The notes under the pieces: generated by a model
Database searches by the model: none
The model's input: the letters and a program-made list of their open reading frames with translations, nothing else
What the model was told of the DNA's origin: nothing
In this document: positions 61,364 to 64,000 of the stretch, in pieces
Layout of the letters: every line of letters starts with the position of its first letter
Numbering within the stretch: position 1 is the stretch's first letter
Assembly (NCBI GenBank): GCA_001766655.1
Contig: MJCC01000018.1
Span: 108,158-172,157, forward strand
Direction of reading: 5' to 3'
Length of the DNA: 64,000 nucleotides
Source of the DNA: Phytomonas francai
Lineage: Eukaryota > Euglenozoa > Kinetoplastea > Trypanosomatida > Trypanosomatidae
Translations under genes and position numbers: made by a program

Positions 61364-61652
61364 TGTATATGTGTTTATCTTTGTTATTTTTGAGATTCTT
61401 TACGTAGTCACTACATTTCACGGAGTGCTAAAGCAATACAAGATGTGAATCATATTGTTGGAACCACTTTTTTTTTTTGATGCGAACAAGGTCCTCCGCA
61501 TCAAATACACTCATTGAAGAGTTTAGAAATAAATGTTTAGATACCATTATCGTCGCAAAAATCAGACACTGCAGCTCCAATTGTAGCCCCAAAGCTCATT
61601 CTTTTGCGAGATTAAATCTCCTTCACGGGTTTCAGATATATTTTGATGGCCC

Positions 61653-61970
61653 TCACGTCATTGCGTGCGGGACGCTTTGCACGGGCGACATATCTCTACC
61701 GGTCCATAAACTCGGATTATCCTCCGCCTCCGCGTGAACGTCAATGACACCAACGGAAACGATATTTGCTCCACGAACGAGCATTACACCGAGCGAGGAT
61801 TCCTCCATTTTCGCGCCTTCCGCACGGCTGTTGAAGGGCGCCGCGGTGCGCTCTACACAGGAGATGAGTACGAGGTTAAGCAGCTGATCTGCCGAATGCA
61901 GCACACCGACGAGGTTGCGCCCGTCCGTGGTGACTACCGATATTCTTTTTCTCAAGAAATCGCCCAACAT
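61653..61970 (-). CDS. LSM8: LSM8, U6 snRNA-associated Sm-like protein
   Basis: 105 residues. Sm motif 1 is LRKRISVVTTDGRNLVGVLHSADQLLNLVL, close to the LSM8 consensus with the VGxLxxxDQxxNLVL core. Sm motif 2 is SLGVMLVRGANIVSVGVID. The C-terminal SVPH segment recalls the NSVAH end of human LSM8. LSM8 with LSM2-7 forms the nuclear ring on the 3' end of U6 snRNA. About 12 extra residues lie between the two motifs. It is one gene away from the PDH E1 beta gene, 1.4 kb downstream of it. Confidence 0.9.
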   Translation of the reverse strand: MLGDFLRKRISVVTTDGRNLVGVLHSADQLLNLVLISCVERTAAPFNSRAEGAKMEESSLGVMLVRGANIVSVGVIDVHAEAEDNPSLWTGRDMSPVQSVPHAMT

Positions 61971-63376
61971 TAGGTAATCTAATAGTAAAAAGAAGAAACA
62001 CCGGTTTTATCTCTATTCCTTGAACCAAAGTGTGAGTTGTGTTGACACACTTCACTACTATTATTGTTACACGTTTTTGTCTTGGCAAAACGTCTATTTT
62101 GTTTGATGAGCGAATTCAAAGCGAAATAAAAATACCGGAGTACAAAAAAAAAAAAAGAATTCCAACATAGCGCGCGATCCAGCGTTCAACAAAGACATTA
62201 AAGAATCCGGAAAGCTCTTCCATGTTAGACAGGACAAAAAGGGGATCCAACGAGTAATGTATTTAGTTTTACGGTCTAAAATTTATCACCTTTATAAATG
62301 GAAGTTCGCTCTCTGATTTGTAATACATTCAGGTAGAGGACACATCCCTTTTTAGAAGACGGAAAAGCAGGAAGAATCCTTTCTTTTTCAGATTCCTCGA
62401 AATATCATGTTTATTATTAATTATTTCAAAACGTTCTGGGGTAAGTTAACCAATGGTTTGCGTCTTTTTAGAATATGTGACTCGAAAATAGCAATAACAA
62501 AGAGGTTGTTTTATTTCGTTCAAAATATCACCATAATAAATGCTTAGCACTGGCACTTCCGTTATAAAGGGTTATCACGTTCTTATTTTTATTATTCACT
62601 AACATTTGTTGAATACACATCCGATAGCTTTCAAAAAAGTAGCCAAATCCCGAATTCCTGACAACATCCCCCAAATCCGATAGCAACCTTATTATTCCAG
62701 ACTATTGTTGCATCCATACTGTTTACTTTCTCCCCATTCTAATACACTTTTCGTTTCTACCCATTTTAGAGCAATCAACTATTTTTTTTTTTCCATTCTC
62801 CGACTCACACTTTCTCTAAATGTAAAAAGACCAATTTTCATCATTTCACGAGAGGGAGGTTCCAACATAGTACTGTTGCAGTTAAATATGCACGACAGTG
62901 TACGCCACTGACTTCACACTGCTTGGTTTATCATTATCCATTTTAGGTCAAGAAACAGACACACATGGTAAGGGAAAGTGGTGTTTCACAAGGAAAACAA
63001 ACAAACGAAAAAAAAAGACGAGCACCATATGCGAACACCTTCGCCATTTGTCTCCTTGTAGTTCTTGCAAGTGTATTATTGAAGCACCGCTGCGAGGGAC
63101 AAGCCAAATGTACGTTTATGCGTGCATTATCAATAGGCAAAATGAGAAGGAATAAAAACAAAATAAAACATCCTGCATCAACAATATTAACACAATAACC
63201 ATACGAATGGCGTATATATATATATAGATATCTAAATCGATATGTATATATCGTGCAGTTTATTTCTACATCGAACGAAATATTTGCATTACTACACCCC
63301 ATTCCCTGCGCTTCAAGCCTATCCTTTATTTTTCTTACAAATTATTATTTCGTGTTTTCACCGTTTATGCACCAGT
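61971..63376. other. Intergenic region, 1.4 kb
   Basis: AT-rich DNA between PDH E1 beta and LSM8, with a TA/TAGA-like run near 63211-63248. Short frames on both strands are unconvincing and I saw no RNA gene. Confidence 0.6.
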
Positions 63377-64000
63377 TTAGCTCAACACACGCTTGGCAAC
63401 GGCGAGGATGTCGTCAATCTGCGGCTGCGAGGCGGCCTCGAGGGGTTTGCTGTACGGCGCTGGGCAGTCCGCGCAGGCCACCCGCATCATTGGGGCGTCC
63501 AGATAATCAAACGCTTCGCTTTCCATCACGGACGCGCAGATCTCGGCGCCGATGTTGCAAATTGGGAACGACTCGTCCACGGTTATGGCGTGGTGGGTCT
63601 TCTTGATCGAGTTTACGATCGTTTCGCGGTCCAGCGGGCGCAGGGAGCGGAGGTTGATGACCTCCGCCTCGATGCCCTCCGCGGCGAGCCGCTCCGCGGC
63701 CTTCATGCTGATATCGACCGCGCGCGAGAAGGCGATGATGCTGATGTGGCTGCCCGCGCGCTCGATCTTGGCCTTTCCGAAGGGGATCATGAAGTCCTTG
63801 TCGAGGGCCTCGTCGGAGACGGGGTAGCGCTCGCCGTACATGAGCTCGTGCTCGAGGACGACGACCGGGCTATCGCTGCGGACGGCCGCCTTGAGCATCC
63901 CCCGCGCGTCCTCGGCGCTGTACGGCGCGAGTACGATGAGCCCGGGCACCGAGGCGTACCACGGCGCGTAGCACTGGCTGTGCTGCGCGGCGACGCCGGC
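63377..64000 (-). CDS. PDHB: Pyruvate dehydrogenase E1 component beta subunit (partial)
   Basis: The C-terminal 207 residues are visible; the gene continues beyond the right edge (the frame is open at 64000 with AGVAAQHSQCYAPWYASVPG). They match PDH E1 beta closely: PGLIVLAPYSAEDARGMLKAA, PVVVLEHELMYG, FGKAKIERAGSHISIIAFSR, EAEVINLRSLRPLD, HHAITVDESFPICNIGAEI and PAPYSKPLE. With E1 alpha it forms the thiamine-diphosphate-dependent decarboxylase of the mitochondrial pyruvate dehydrogenase complex. The visible part carries the C-terminal transketolase domain and part of the pyrimidine-binding domain. No defect is seen in it. Confidence 0.96.
   Translation of the reverse strand, partial: AGVAAQHSQCYAPWYASVPGLIVLAPYSAEDARGMLKAAVRSDSPVVVLEHELMYGERYPVSDEALDKDFMIPFGKAKIERAGSHISIIAFSRAVDISMKAAERLAAEGIEAEVINLRSLRPLDRETIVNSIKKTHHAITVDESFPICNIGAEICASVMESEAFDYLDAPMMRVACADCPAPYSKPLEAASQPQIDDILAVAKRVLS

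Overview
The window looks like a piece of a kinetoplastid, most likely trypanosomatid, nuclear chromosome. Every convincing protein gene (about 20 from position 3139 to the right edge) is intron-free and lies on the minus strand. This is the layout of a directional, polycistronically transcribed gene cluster with no strand switch. Intergenic DNA is AT-rich and full of TA, CA and TCTA microsatellites; gene interiors are often very GC-rich. Several gene contents are kinetoplastid signatures: an MRB1590-type ATPase, a mitochondrial uL24 with an acidic tail, eIF3f, CFAP251, LSM8 and PDH E1 beta. From memory and unverified, the series MRB1590, small TIM, CFAP251, eIF3f, uL24m, HscB/Jac1, LSM8, PDH E1 beta follows the order on Trypanosoma brucei chromosome 3. 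I cannot name the species.

Layout, left to right. 1-3138: AT-rich DNA without a convincing gene, starting with about 1.7 copies of a 137-bp tandem repeat that probably continues beyond the left edge. 3139-4941: a small unknown protein and an FCP1/SCP-type (DxDxT) phosphatase. 6781-14792: Rab3GAP catalytic subunit, an unknown 339-residue protein and an IKS1-like kinase. 16737-27260: MRB1590-type ATPase, then a membrane-anchored glycosyltransferase-like gene, then a small TIM chaperone. The glycosyltransferase gene sits between two near-identical direct repeat blocks (19000-22380 and 25245-26539) built on an 870-bp tandem unit. 27956-37097: TRAPPC8-like protein (interrupted by an assembly gap) and a divergent casein kinase 1. 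37771-45143: an MCPH1-like triple-BRCT protein and CFAP251. 45706-52861: eIF3f, a 143-residue one-TM protein, a DGAT2-type acyltransferase, mitochondrial uL24 and a mitochondrial EF-P-like factor. 53566-64000: a frameshifted protein with a possible ADP-ribosyltransferase-like C-terminus, HscB, a leucine-rich-repeat protein, LSM8 and the C-terminal part of PDH E1 beta.

The genes are housekeeping functions that do not form one pathway. They fall into trafficking (Rab3GAP, TRAPPC8), mitochondrial biogenesis and gene expression (MRB1590, small TIM, uL24m, EF-P, HscB, PDH), cytosolic RNA and translation (LSM8, eIF3f), cilium (CFAP251, perhaps the LRR protein) and signalling (two kinases, one phosphatase). 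Co-location reflects the polycistron rather than an operon.

The most unusual part is the 19-26.5 kb region: a glycosyltransferase-like gene bracketed by direct copies of an undescribed repeat whose 324-bp spacer segment carries two related hairpins. There are three runs of N (19802-20578, 31661-32511, 46712-46761). The first interrupts the repeat array, the second interrupts the TRAPPC8 gene and the third lies just upstream of eIF3f.
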